64,000 nucleotides of DNA, taken from Chryseobacterium oranimense (GTDB lineage Bacteria; Bacteroidota; Bacteroidia; Flavobacteriales; Weeksellaceae). Numbering within the stretch: position 1 is the stretch's first letter; every line of letters starts with the position of its first letter. Below are positions 53,168 through 61,674 of the stretch, one piece after another. The stretch is taken from assembly GCF_025244725.1 (NCBI RefSeq), contig NZ_CP104203.1, positions 3,720,001 through 3,784,000 of the forward strand, given 5' to 3'. The notes beneath the pieces are model-generated. The model saw nothing but the letters and a program-made list of their open reading frames with translations. It ran no database searches and was not told the DNA's origin. Position numbers and translations under genes: made by a program.

Positions 53168-56100
53168 TTAATTTTTTTCAACATTTACCTTAAAATTAAC
53201 CTCATCTATTTCGATTTCGTTAAAATTTGAAAGTGAAGATACAATTTCTATTTTATTTGACAAGACCTCTGAGGAAATATATTCTTCATTTTTCTTAACA
53301 TCTTCAAGGAAAGGAGAGTTCTCTTCGATGGAGATTTTAATTCTGTCTGTCAGTTCAAAGTCTTTATCTTTTCGCAGGTTCTGAATTCTGTTGATGAACT
53401 CTCTTGCGATACCCTCAGATTTTAATTCTTCAGTTAACGTCAAATCTAATGCCACAGTTGTTTTTCCATCAGAAGTTACGGTCCATCCCGGGATATCTTT
53501 TGTAGAGATTTCCACATCATCAGGGGTAATTTCGTAACCCTGGATATCTATTTTTCCTTCTTTTTCAAGGCTGGCAATCTGTTCTGCAGTCATCTCAGCA
53601 ATCGCTCCGCCTACGGTTTTCATATCTTTTCCTAGCTTAGGCCCAAGAGCTTTGAAGTTAGGTTTTATCTGTTTTACAATTAAATGGGATGCTTCTTCCG
53701 CATTGATTAACTGTAATTCTTTAACGTTAACTTCCTGCTTGATCAGATCTGCAACAGCCAGAATCTGTCCTTCCGTTTTGGAATCCAGAACCGGTACCAG
53801 TACTTTCTGCAATGGCTGACGAACCTTTACGTTTTCTTTCTTTCTTAAAGAGAAAACCATACTTGTGATGTTCTGCGCCAGATGCGTTTTTTCTACAAGA
53901 TCCTGATCGATAAGGCTTTCGTCTGCTACAGGGAAATCTGTTAAATGCACAGATTCGCAGTTTTCTTTTCCGGTTACTTTATTTAAATCCTGATACAATT
54001 GATCCATAAAGAACGGAGCAATAGGTGCGGATAATTTTGCTACAGTTTCAAGACATGTATATAAAGTCTGGTAGGCTGAGATTTTATCATCAGAATAATC
54101 TCCTTTCCAGAAACGTCTTCTGCACAGTCTTACGTACCAGTTGCTCAGGTTGTCATTCACAAATGTACTGATCGCTCTGGCTACTCTTGTCGGTTCGTAA
54201 TCTTCGTAGAATGCTTTTACTTCTTTAATTAAAAGATTCAGCTCAGAAAGTATCCATCTGTCAATTTCCGGACGGTTTTCCACTTCTTTTTCTGTATAGT
54301 TGAATCTATCCACATTGGCATACAATGCAAAGAATGAGTAGGTGTTGTAAAGTGTTCCGAAGAATTTTCTTCTCACCTCATCAATTCCTTCGATATCAAA
54401 CTTCAGGTTTTCCCAAGGATTCGCGTTCGAGATCATATACCATCTTGTAGCATCCGGTCCGTATACTGAAAGCGTTTCGAATGGATCTACCGCATTTCCT
54501 AAACGTTTTGACATTTTCTGACCGTTCTTATCCAGAACAAGCCCGTTACTCATTACATTTTTATAAGCAACAGAATCAAAAACAGCTGTTCCGATCGCGT
54601 GAAGGGTATAGAACCATCCACGGGTCTGGTCAACACCTTCTGCAATAAAGTCAGCAGGGAATGCCTTGTTATTATCGATCATTTCCTTATTCTCAAACGG
54701 ATAGTGCAGCTGAGCGTAAGGCATAGAACCTGAATCGAACCAAACGTCGATCAGGTCACTTTCACGGTTCATTGCTTTGCCTGAATCTGAAACAAGAACT
54801 ACTTTATCCACTACGTTTTTGTGAAGATCAACCAGTTCATAGTTCTGCTCAGACATATTGCCGATTACAAAGCCTTTGAAAGGATTTTCTTTCATGAATC
54901 CTGCTGCAACGGATTTTTCAATCTCATTATACAATTCCTCTACAGACCCGATGATTTTTTCTTCCTTAAGATCTTCAGTTCTCCAGATTGGCAATGGGAT
55001 ACCCCAGTATCTTGAACGGGATAAATTCCAGTCGTTTACATTTTCAAGCCAGTTGGCAAAACGGCCTTCTCCGGTAGCTTTCGGCTTCCAGTTGATTTCT
55101 TTGTTTAAATTAACCAGTCTGTCTTTCACAGCCGTCATTTTCACAAACCATGAATCAAGAGGATAATACAGTACAGGCTTATCAGTTCTCCAGCAATGCG
55201 GGTAACTGTGGACATATTTCTCAACCTTGAAGGCTTTATTTTCAGTTTTTAAAACGATGGCCAGTTCCACATCCCATGATTTCTCAGGAGCAGTTCCGTC
55301 ATCATAATACTCGTTCTTGATATATTTTCCTGAGAATACTTCAGGTACATTTTCTCCTTTGATGAATTTACCCTGCAGGTCTACAAGAGGAACAAGGTTA
55401 TCATTCTCGTCTTTCACCAACATTGGAGGAATTCCGTTTTCCTTTCCGACTCTGGCATCATCTGCACCAAATGTAGGAGCAATGTGAACGATACCTGTAC
55501 CGTCCTCAGTCGTTACGAAATCCCCGATGATCACTCTGAAAGCTTTTTCAGGTGAATCGTTAGGAGTAAACCAAGGGATAAGTTGCTCGTATTGAGTCCC
55601 TGCAAGCTGTTCTCCGGTGAATTCTTTTATAATTTTGAATGGAATAACTTTGCTTTCTTCCGTATAGCCGGCGAAATCTTCATCTGTTCCCTCAGCATAT
55701 TTTTTACCGAACACTTTAGGCAAAAGAACTCTTGCCAATACAATAGTGATAGGCTCAAATGTGTATTGGTTGAAAGTTTTAACTAAAACATACTCAATAT
55801 CTCTTCCTACTGCCAAAGCTGTGTTGGAAGGCAAAGTCCATGGAGTAGTGGTCCATGCTAAAACATGTACATCTCCATTTACCTCATTAAACAGTTCAGA
55901 AGTTTCTTTCTTTGCCTTGAACTGTGCCACAACCGTAGTATCCGAAACATCACGGTACGTTCCCGGCTGGTTAAGTTCGTGGGAAGAAAGTCCTGTCCCT
56001 GCTTTTGGAGAATAAGGCTGGATCGTGTAGCCTTTATACAATAATTCTTTATCATACAACTGCTTCAGCAACCACCAAACGGTCTCCATATATTTGGATT

Positions 56101-56557
56101 TGTACGTGATATACGGATCATCAAGGTCTACCCAGTATCCGATTTTCTCCGTAAGGTTATTCCATACGTCTGTATACCGCATAACCGCTTCACGGCAGGC
56201 TTTGTTGTAATCTTCAATTGAAATCTTTTTGCCAATATCTTCTTTCGTAATTCCTAATTCCTTTTCTACGCCCAGTTCCACAGGAAGTCCGTGTGTATCC
56301 CAGCCCGCTTTACGGAAAACCTGCTTCCCGTTCTGCGTCTGGAAACGACAGAAAATATCCTTTAATGCTCTGGCCATAACGTGGTGAATTCCGGGCATAC
56401 CGTTTGCTGAAGGCGGACCTTCATAAAAAACAAACTCGGCATTACCCTCGCGAATCTCAACACTTTTACTGAACGTTTTATTCTGTTTCCAAAACTCCGA
56501 TACATTCTCGGCTATGTCAATAAGGTTGAGGTTTTTGTATTCTTTAAATTGGCTCAT
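53168..56557 (-). CDS. ileS: Isoleucine--tRNA ligase (type 2-like, GXHH motif)
   Basis: A 1129-residue class I synthetase, longer than the common bacterial IleRS and similar in size to the eukaryote-like type 2 group. The usual HIGH motif is replaced by MPGIHHVMARALKD, that is GIHH. The KMSKR loop is intact (GQKMSKRLGN). The editing domain contains GWDTHGLP upstream and TTPWTLPSNTALAVG. Type 2 enzymes, and especially GXHH forms, are reported to resist the antibiotic mupirocin; see findings. It precedes the DksA-like gene. Confidence 0.95.
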   Translation of the reverse strand: MSQFKEYKNLNLIDIAENVSEFWKQNKTFSKSVEIREGNAEFVFYEGPPSANGMPGIHHVMARALKDIFCRFQTQNGKQVFRKAGWDTHGLPVELGVEKELGITKEDIGKKISIEDYNKACREAVMRYTDVWNNLTEKIGYWVDLDDPYITYKSKYMETVWWLLKQLYDKELLYKGYTIQPYSPKAGTGLSSHELNQPGTYRDVSDTTVVAQFKAKKETSELFNEVNGDVHVLAWTTTPWTLPSNTALAVGRDIEYVLVKTFNQYTFEPITIVLARVLLPKVFGKKYAEGTDEDFAGYTEESKVIPFKIIKEFTGEQLAGTQYEQLIPWFTPNDSPEKAFRVIIGDFVTTEDGTGIVHIAPTFGADDARVGKENGIPPMLVKDENDNLVPLVDLQGKFIKGENVPEVFSGKYIKNEYYDDGTAPEKSWDVELAIVLKTENKAFKVEKYVHSYPHCWRTDKPVLYYPLDSWFVKMTAVKDRLVNLNKEINWKPKATGEGRFANWLENVNDWNLSRSRYWGIPLPIWRTEDLKEEKIIGSVEELYNEIEKSVAAGFMKENPFKGFVIGNMSEQNYELVDLHKNVVDKVVLVSDSGKAMNRESDLIDVWFDSGSMPYAQLHYPFENKEMIDNNKAFPADFIAEGVDQTRGWFYTLHAIGTAVFDSVAYKNVMSNGLVLDKNGQKMSKRLGNAVDPFETLSVYGPDATRWYMISNANPWENLKFDIEGIDEVRRKFFGTLYNTYSFFALYANVDRFNYTEKEVENRPEIDRWILSELNLLIKEVKAFYEDYEPTRVARAISTFVNDNLSNWYVRLCRRRFWKGDYSDDKISAYQTLYTCLETVAKLSAPIAPFFMDQLYQDLNKVTGKENCESVHLTDFPVADESLIDQDLVEKTHLAQNITSMVFSLRKKENVKVRQPLQKVLVPVLDSKTEGQILAVADLIKQEVNVKELQLINAEEASHLIVKQIKPNFKALGPKLGKDMKTVGGAIAEMTAEQIASLEKEGKIDIQGYEITPDDVEISTKDIPGWTVTSDGKTTVALDLTLTEELKSEGIAREFINRIQNLRKDKDFELTDRIKISIEENSPFLEDVKKNEEYISSEVLSNKIEIVSSLSNFNEIEIDEVNFKVNVEKN

Positions 56558-56593
56558 TGTAAATATCTCAATATCGTTGATTAATTAAGTCTG

Positions 56594-56601
56594 CAAATTT
56601 A
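56594..56601 (-). promoter_or_regulatory. -7 box of ileS
   Basis: Minus-strand TAAATTTG matches TAnnTTTG and lies 36 nt before the ATG, leaving a leader of about 30 nt. No tRNA-sensing T-box structure is evident. Confidence 0.5.
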
Positions 56602-56695
56602 GTGATTTTTGTCGGTTTATAAGATATGTTTTATTTAGCTTATATCTATTAAAAAGTTCAATTTCAGAAATATAAATGAAGAATGAAGTTTGAAG

Positions 56696-56724
56696 GTGAA
56701 TAGTGAATAGTGAATAGGTGAATT
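56696..56724. repeat. Short tandem repeat
   Basis: GTGAATA is repeated three times in a row, followed by a variant GTGAAT. It lies in the 440-bp spacer between ileS and the M23 peptidase gene. Confidence 0.6.
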
Positions 56725-56770
56725 TTTCTTGCGGTTTACCCCTATTTTTACTGTTGTTTTATTCAATAGG

Positions 56771-56824
56771 AGCGGGCTTTAGCCTGCTAAAAAATGTGCT
56801 GTATTCATTTGGCTTTAGCCAAAT
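56771..56824. repeat. Pair of GGCTTTAGCC-type palindromes
   Basis: AGCGGGC-TTTA-GCCTGCT (56771-56788) and ATTTGGC-TTTA-GCCAAAT (56807-56824) share the core GGCTTTAGCC. Different flanks preserve the pairing in each copy, as in REP-like elements. The rest of the spacer 56558-56997 holds the ileS promoter, the GTGAATA repeat and an ATCTGTGTAATTT-type stretch near 56875. Confidence 0.6.
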
Positions 56825-56997
56825 TTTAAAATAAAATCATGTCTTTTCACAAATGGCATATTTTTCATAGCATCATCTGTGTAATTTCGTGCAATCTGTG
56901 GCTAAATCAAATTCCCTTCACCCAAATCCGTAAAATTTCTATTCGCTAATAATATAAAATTTCGTAAATTTAAATAGATCCCAAAACCAAATGCCGT

Positions 56998-58686
56998 ATG
57001 AAAATTTTCTGTAAACTCATCTTCATTGTTTATTTTCTAAATTATTTTGCTGCATCAGCCCAGAATAATTACCCACAAAACTATTTCAGGAACCCGCTGA
57101 ATATTCCTATGCAGCTGGCAGCTAATTTTGGAGCCGTCCGCTCCAATCACTTTCATATGGGTTTGGATCTGAGAACCAACAGCCAGGAAAATCTAACGGT
57201 TGTTGCAGCTGCTGACGGGTATGTAAGCAGGATAAAAGTAGAGCGCTATGGTTTTGGAAATGCGGTGTATATCACCCATCCCAATGGCTATACCACAGTT
57301 TATGCCCATCTCAACAAATACTTTGATCAACTGGATGAGTATGTAAAAGAAAGACAGTATAAAGACGAAAAATGGGAACAGGATATCACTTTTTCTCCCG
57401 GACAGTTTCCTGTAACTAAGGGCCAGACTATCGCTTTGAGTGGAAATACCGGAGGTTCGGCAGGGCCGCATTTACATTTTGAAATCAGGGATACTAAAAC
57501 AGAAGAATGCATCAATCCTTTGCTTTTTGGTTTTAATATTCCGGATCGTGTTGTTCCTGCGATCAGCGGACTTTATTGGTATGACCGTCGTTTCAGCACC
57601 TATGATCCTGGTGCAAATGGAGTTGCAGTTAAAAAAGCCGGAAATGGATATACAACAGATGTTATTCAGGTTACTTCACCGGAAATAAGTTTTGCGGTTA
57701 AAGCTGTGGATAAAGCCAATCAGGGATTTAATCTTGGAATTTATCAGGCAGAACTGTTGATGGATGGTGAGCTGATCTATAGTTTTTCCATTGATAAGGT
57801 AAGCTATGACGATACCCGTTATCTCAATGGATGTATAGATTACACAAAGTTTTCAAGAGATAAAATGAGTATTCAGCATTTATCCGAATTACCGGGAATG
57901 AAACTGAAGAATTACAATTCATCCGGTAAAACAGGAATTATTCACCTTGAAGATGATAGTGTTCACAATATTGAAATTGTTTTAAAGGACGTCAATGGAA
58001 ATACAAGTAAGCTGATCACAAAAGTTCGTTATGCGAGAAATTTACAGCAGGTTAATCCTTCGGATCAATTGGTGAAACCAAATGAAGCAAAAACAATAAG
58101 TACCGAAAATGCGGCAATAAGCCTTAGTAAAAATGCAGTATATGATGTGATGAACTTTAAGATGGAAGAAAAACCGGCTTCCCATCCGGCTGCGATTTCC
58201 AATACTGTAGTTCTGCAGACTCCATACATTCCGGTTCATGATTATTTTACATTGAAAATAAAGCCCAACAGGAAATTATCAAATGAAGAAAAGAATAAAC
58301 TGGTCATGCTGTTTGATTACGGAAGTGATACCGATGCTGTAAAAGCAAAATGGAATGGAGACCGGGCGGAGGCAGAATTTAACAGACTTGGTACGGCAGT
58401 TTTGCTGTTGGATGAAAGTTTACCTTCTGTTTCTGCGAACTGGAAAGAAGGAACGCTTATAAACAGCAGTAGTTTACGATTAAAAGGAATAGCGAAAGTT
58501 GGAGACATTGCTTCATTCCGTGCGGAGCTTGATGGGAAATGGCTCCGTTTTGCCCGTGTAAAAGACGAATTTGTCTATGTTTTTGATGAAAAATGTCCAA
58601 AAGGCTCAGGTTCACATGTCTTAAAAGTAACAACAACCAATACGGCAGGAAACACAGGCACGCAAACTTTTACCTTCCAACGGTAA
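56998..58686 (+). CDS. M23 family metallopeptidase (LytM domain)
   Basis: A 562-residue exported protein with a signal peptide (LIFIVYFLNYFAASAQ). The LytM/M23 domain occupies residues about 35-175. Zinc ligands are in NHFHMGLDLRT (HxxxD) and HLHFEIRD (HxH). The remainder is a long Ig-like or beta-rich region of unknown role. M23 enzymes cut peptidoglycan cross-bridges or, when degenerate, activate amidases. All ligands are present, so activity is expected. Confidence 0.92.
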   Translation: MKIFCKLIFIVYFLNYFAASAQNNYPQNYFRNPLNIPMQLAANFGAVRSNHFHMGLDLRTNSQENLTVVAAADGYVSRIKVERYGFGNAVYITHPNGYTTVYAHLNKYFDQLDEYVKERQYKDEKWEQDITFSPGQFPVTKGQTIALSGNTGGSAGPHLHFEIRDTKTEECINPLLFGFNIPDRVVPAISGLYWYDRRFSTYDPGANGVAVKKAGNGYTTDVIQVTSPEISFAVKAVDKANQGFNLGIYQAELLMDGELIYSFSIDKVSYDDTRYLNGCIDYTKFSRDKMSIQHLSELPGMKLKNYNSSGKTGIIHLEDDSVHNIEIVLKDVNGNTSKLITKVRYARNLQQVNPSDQLVKPNEAKTISTENAAISLSKNAVYDVMNFKMEEKPASHPAAISNTVVLQTPYIPVHDYFTLKIKPNRKLSNEEKNKLVMLFDYGSDTDAVKAKWNGDRAEAEFNRLGTAVLLLDESLPSVSANWKEGTLINSSSLRLKGIAKVGDIASFRAELDGKWLRFARVKDEFVYVFDEKCPKGSGSHVLKVTTTNTAGNTGTQTFTFQR

Positions 58687-58715
58687 AATGATAAGCTTTC
58701 ATTTAAAAACACTTT

Positions 58716-58802
58716 AGTTCACCTAAGTAAGTTTAAAAATGATTCCGAAGAAAATTTCACATAGCATGAAAATCAAAGATTTTCACAAAACTTAAGTGTA
58801 CT
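58716..58802. repeat. Intergenic inverted repeat (AGTTCACCTAAGT/ACTTAAGTGTACT)
   Basis: The left arm AGTTCACCTAAGTAAGTTT is mirrored by AAAACTTAAGTGTACT at the right end. A nested perfect stem TGAAAATC/GATTTTCA sits inside (58767-58785). A further ACTTAAGTGG copy lies just downstream. It appears to be a palindromic repeat element between the M23 gene and the ligase gene. Confidence 0.5.
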
Positions 58803-58911
58803 TATTATGCATAAAGCCTGGCTCTAAAAAAAACTTAAGTGGTTAAATATAAAAGTTTAAAACATCTTCTGTTAAATCTCTTAATCATTCAATCTTTTAA
58901 TTTTAAATAAA

Positions 58912-58919
58912 TAAATTTG
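58912..58919 (+). promoter_or_regulatory. -7 box of the ligase gene
   Basis: TAAATTTG ends 20 nt before the TTG start codon at 58940, which supports initiation at that TTG. Confidence 0.45.
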
Positions 58920-58939
58920 TCTTTTAAAAATAAAAATCA

Positions 58940-60232
58940 TTGGAATTCTATCCGGCCATCGAAAAATCAGATATCCAGGAAATAAAAAAGTTTCAGGAGC
59001 AAAAGCTTCAGGAGCTTCTGGCCTATCTTGAGACTCATTCACCTTTTTATCAGAAATTATTCAAAGAAAATAATATCAACCCTGCAGATATCCGGACACT
59101 GGAAGACCTGCAAAAGATTCCGACCACTACAAAGAATGATCTGCAGCAGTACAATCACGATTTTTTCTGTATTTCGCAGGACAAAATTGTAGACTACAGC
59201 ACTACCTCAGGAACTTTGGGTGATCCGGTTACTTTTGGATTGTCTGACAATGATCTTGAAAGACTGGCCTACAACGAAGCCATTTCTTTTGCCTGTGCCG
59301 GAATTCAGAAAGGAGATGTCGTTCAGATGATCACCACAATCGACAAAAGATTTATGGCAGGACTTGCTTATTTTCTGGGATTAAGGAAAATGGGAGCCAG
59401 CGTGGTAAGAATGGGACCCGGAATTCCCGAGCTTCAGTGGGATTCTATTTTCAGATACCAACCCAAATACCTGATCACAGTGCCGTCTTTTCTTTTGAAA
59501 ATGATAGATTATGCTGAAAAAAACGGACTGGATTATAAAAATTCAAGTGTTTACGGAGCAGTATGTATTGGGGAAAGCATCAAAAACCAGGATTTTACCG
59601 ACAATATTCTTTCGCAGAAGATCAAAGAAAAATGGAACATTAAATTATTTTCCACCTATGCCTCCACAGAAATGAGTACCGCATTCACGGAATGTGAATT
59701 CCAGAACGGCGGCCATCATCACCCTGAACTTATTATCACGGAAATCCTTGACGATAACGAAATTCCTGTTCAGGAAGGCGAAAACGGAGAGCTGACCATC
59801 ACTACTTTAGGAGTAGAAGCCATTCCTTTGCTTCGCTTTAAGACCGGGGATATTGTAAAGGCTCATTATGAACCGTGCCAATGTGGAAGAAATACGATGA
59901 GGCTAGGCCCGGTTGTCGGAAGAAAACAGCAGATGATCAAGTACAAAGGGACGACGCTTTATCCACCTGCGATGAATGATATTTTAAATGATTTCAACAC
60001 CATTTTATGTTATCAGATTGTTATTCAGTCTAATGAAATTGGCTTGGATGAAATTATTATCAAGCTAAGTACGGAACAGGACCATGAAACTTTTGTCAAT
60101 GAAGTTCGCGACCACTTCCGGGCAAAGCTAAGGGTGAGCCCTAAAATTGAAATCATAGATTTTGATATCCTTTCCAAAACCGTTTTCAACCCAAACAGCA
60201 GAAAACCGATTACCTTCATAGATTTAAGATAA
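58940..60232 (+). CDS. Phenylacetate-CoA ligase-like AMP-forming enzyme, probable flexirubin gene
   Basis: A 430-residue acyl-adenylating enzyme of the PaaK type. Adenylation motifs: YSTTSGTLGDPVTFG (phosphate loop), YASTEMSTAFTEC, LRFKTGDIV and GPVVGRKQQMIKYKGTTLYPPAM. It most likely activates an aromatic acid such as 4-coumarate as CoA ester or AMP ester for pigment synthesis. It starts with TTG at 58940; the next in-frame ATG is far inside the domain, so TTG is accepted. It converges on the FAD-dependent oxidoreductase gene. Confidence 0.85.
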   Translation: MEFYPAIEKSDIQEIKKFQEQKLQELLAYLETHSPFYQKLFKENNINPADIRTLEDLQKIPTTTKNDLQQYNHDFFCISQDKIVDYSTTSGTLGDPVTFGLSDNDLERLAYNEAISFACAGIQKGDVVQMITTIDKRFMAGLAYFLGLRKMGASVVRMGPGIPELQWDSIFRYQPKYLITVPSFLLKMIDYAEKNGLDYKNSSVYGAVCIGESIKNQDFTDNILSQKIKEKWNIKLFSTYASTEMSTAFTECEFQNGGHHHPELIITEILDDNEIPVQEGENGELTITTLGVEAIPLLRFKTGDIVKAHYEPCQCGRNTMRLGPVVGRKQQMIKYKGTTLYPPAMNDILNDFNTILCYQIVIQSNEIGLDEIIIKLSTEQDHETFVNEVRDHFRAKLRVSPKIEIIDFDILSKTVFNPNSRKPITFIDLR

Positions 60233-60294
60233 AATACATCACAAACCATAAAAAAGTGCTGGTTTTAAAGGTAAAAAAACACTTCAGTAAAAAC

Positions 60295-60328
60295 AAAAAC
60301 GGTCTGAAAATATTCAGACCGTTTTTTT
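60295..60328. terminator. Bidirectional terminator
   Basis: AAAAACGGTCTGAA and TTCAGACCGTTTTT form a 14-bp stem with loop AATA, flanked by A- and T-runs, between convergent genes. Confidence 0.92.
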
Positions 60329-61577
60329 ATGATTGTTCCTGCTGTTTCTCCATTTTGATGAGGTTCGCTAGGTTTTTAATAACCGTATCGTGTTTTCTTA
60401 CGAAAGGATTGTCTTTATTCCAGACATAGCCGGCTAGAACTGCACAGATTTTTCTCTTCACATCTTCATTTTCTGGCCTGTGGAAAAATAACTCCTGGAG
60501 ATTTCCCGTATACCATTCCTTCACATAAGTAGTGAAAACATCCACGCCATAAAGAATATAATCCGTGTACTCTTTCTGCCAGTCGATTTTCTCGCCATTA
60601 AGCTGCCTTAAAGCTAATTTTGCGGCAAGCATCCCGGATTCCGTAGCAAATGCCATTCCCGATGAAAAAACAGGATCAAGGAATTCGGAAGCATTTCCGG
60701 TCAGGGCATATCCGTCCCCAAACAGCTGCTTTACCGAGCAGGAATAATCTTTCAGATGCCTTGGCTCAAAAAGAAAATCCACATTGCCAAAACGTTTTAC
60801 GTAATAATCAGAAAGAGAAATGGCTTTTCTTAGTGCTTCTGTAGTATCATCGTTTTCAGATAGTTTTTCAATATAATCTGTAGGTCCTACAATTCCTACG
60901 CTCGTATTACCGTTGGAAAAGGGGATTACCCAAAGCCATACTTCAGTTTCAATAATATCAAAAGAAATAAGAGTACCTTCTTCGCCTTCCTCTCTATTAA
61001 TATCTTCTACATGAGAAAAAATGGCAGAATGTGGCGACAGTTTAGAAGGCTTTTCAAGATCAAGCAATCTGGGAAGAACTCTTCCGTAGCCGCTTGAATC
61101 GATTACAAACTTAGAATGGATCTCTTTCGTTTCACCGTCTTTATTTTTCACCGTTGTTACAGAATCTGTACCATTGAATTGGATATCGATGACTTCCGTT
61201 TCAAATTCAAGATCAATTCCCTTGTTGATTACCTCCTGGGCCAGTGTATTATCAAAATCAGCTCTCGGAACCTGCCAGGTCCAGTTCCAGCCTTCACCAA
61301 ATTTGTCACTGAAATCAAAAATGCAGACTTCATTGCCTCTTAAAAAACGTGCTCCCAGCTTTTTTTCGAAGCCTATTTTATCCAGAGCCGGAAAAAGACC
61401 TGCCTCATCAAAATGATCCATTACCCTGGGAATTAAGCTTTCGCCAACGACCAGTCTTGGGAATTTTGTCTTTTCAACAACCTTTACGTTGACATTGTTC
61501 TTCTTTAAGTATGAAGAAGATACGCATCCGGAAGGTCCAGCACCGATTACGAGAACGTCAACAAATTCTTTGCTCAT
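60327..61577 (-). CDS. FAD-dependent oxidoreductase, halogenase/hydroxylase-like (flexirubin cluster)
   Basis: A 416-residue flavoprotein. The dinucleotide motif is GAGPSGCVSSSYL at residues about 12-24, then FPRLVVGESLIPRVMDHFDEAGL. A WLWVIP hexapeptide near residue 215 fits the WxWxIP signature of flavin-dependent halogenases. FEKKLGARF offers a Lys in the region where halogenases carry the catalytic Lys. It could chlorinate or hydroxylate the aromatic end of the pigment. Related hydroxylases and geranylgeranyl-reductase-like enzymes share parts of these motifs, so the reaction is open. It diverges from the ammonia-lyase gene over 97 bp. Confidence 0.82.
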   Translation of the reverse strand: MSKEFVDVLVIGAGPSGCVSSSYLKKNNVNVKVVEKTKFPRLVVGESLIPRVMDHFDEAGLFPALDKIGFEKKLGARFLRGNEVCIFDFSDKFGEGWNWTWQVPRADFDNTLAQEVINKGIDLEFETEVIDIQFNGTDSVTTVKNKDGETKEIHSKFVIDSSGYGRVLPRLLDLEKPSKLSPHSAIFSHVEDINREEGEEGTLISFDIIETEVWLWVIPFSNGNTSVGIVGPTDYIEKLSENDDTTEALRKAISLSDYYVKRFGNVDFLFEPRHLKDYSCSVKQLFGDGYALTGNASEFLDPVFSSGMAFATESGMLAAKLALRQLNGEKIDWQKEYTDYILYGVDVFTTYVKEWYTGNLQELFFHRPENEDVKRKICAVLAGYVWNKDNPFVRKHDTVIKNLANLIKMEKQQEQS

Positions 61578-61605
61578 CTTGATTTTTTATTTTAATAATA
61601 ACTTC

Positions 61606-61613
61606 TATCTTTG
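61606..61613 (+). promoter_or_regulatory. -7 box of the tyrosine ammonia-lyase gene
   Basis: TATCTTTG matches TAnnTTTG. The leader to ATG 61675 would be about 55 nt. A TTG lies at 61579-61581, 24 nt upstream, slightly long spacing. Confidence 0.45.
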
Positions 61614-61674
61614 CCGCTAAATTAGTGACAAATAATTAATATTTTACAAAATTAGCAACTATTACTTTTAATTG

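Noticed and set aside
56696..56724. Short direct repeats as a possible CRISPR array
   Set aside because: Units are 7 nt with no spacers and no cas genes nearby.
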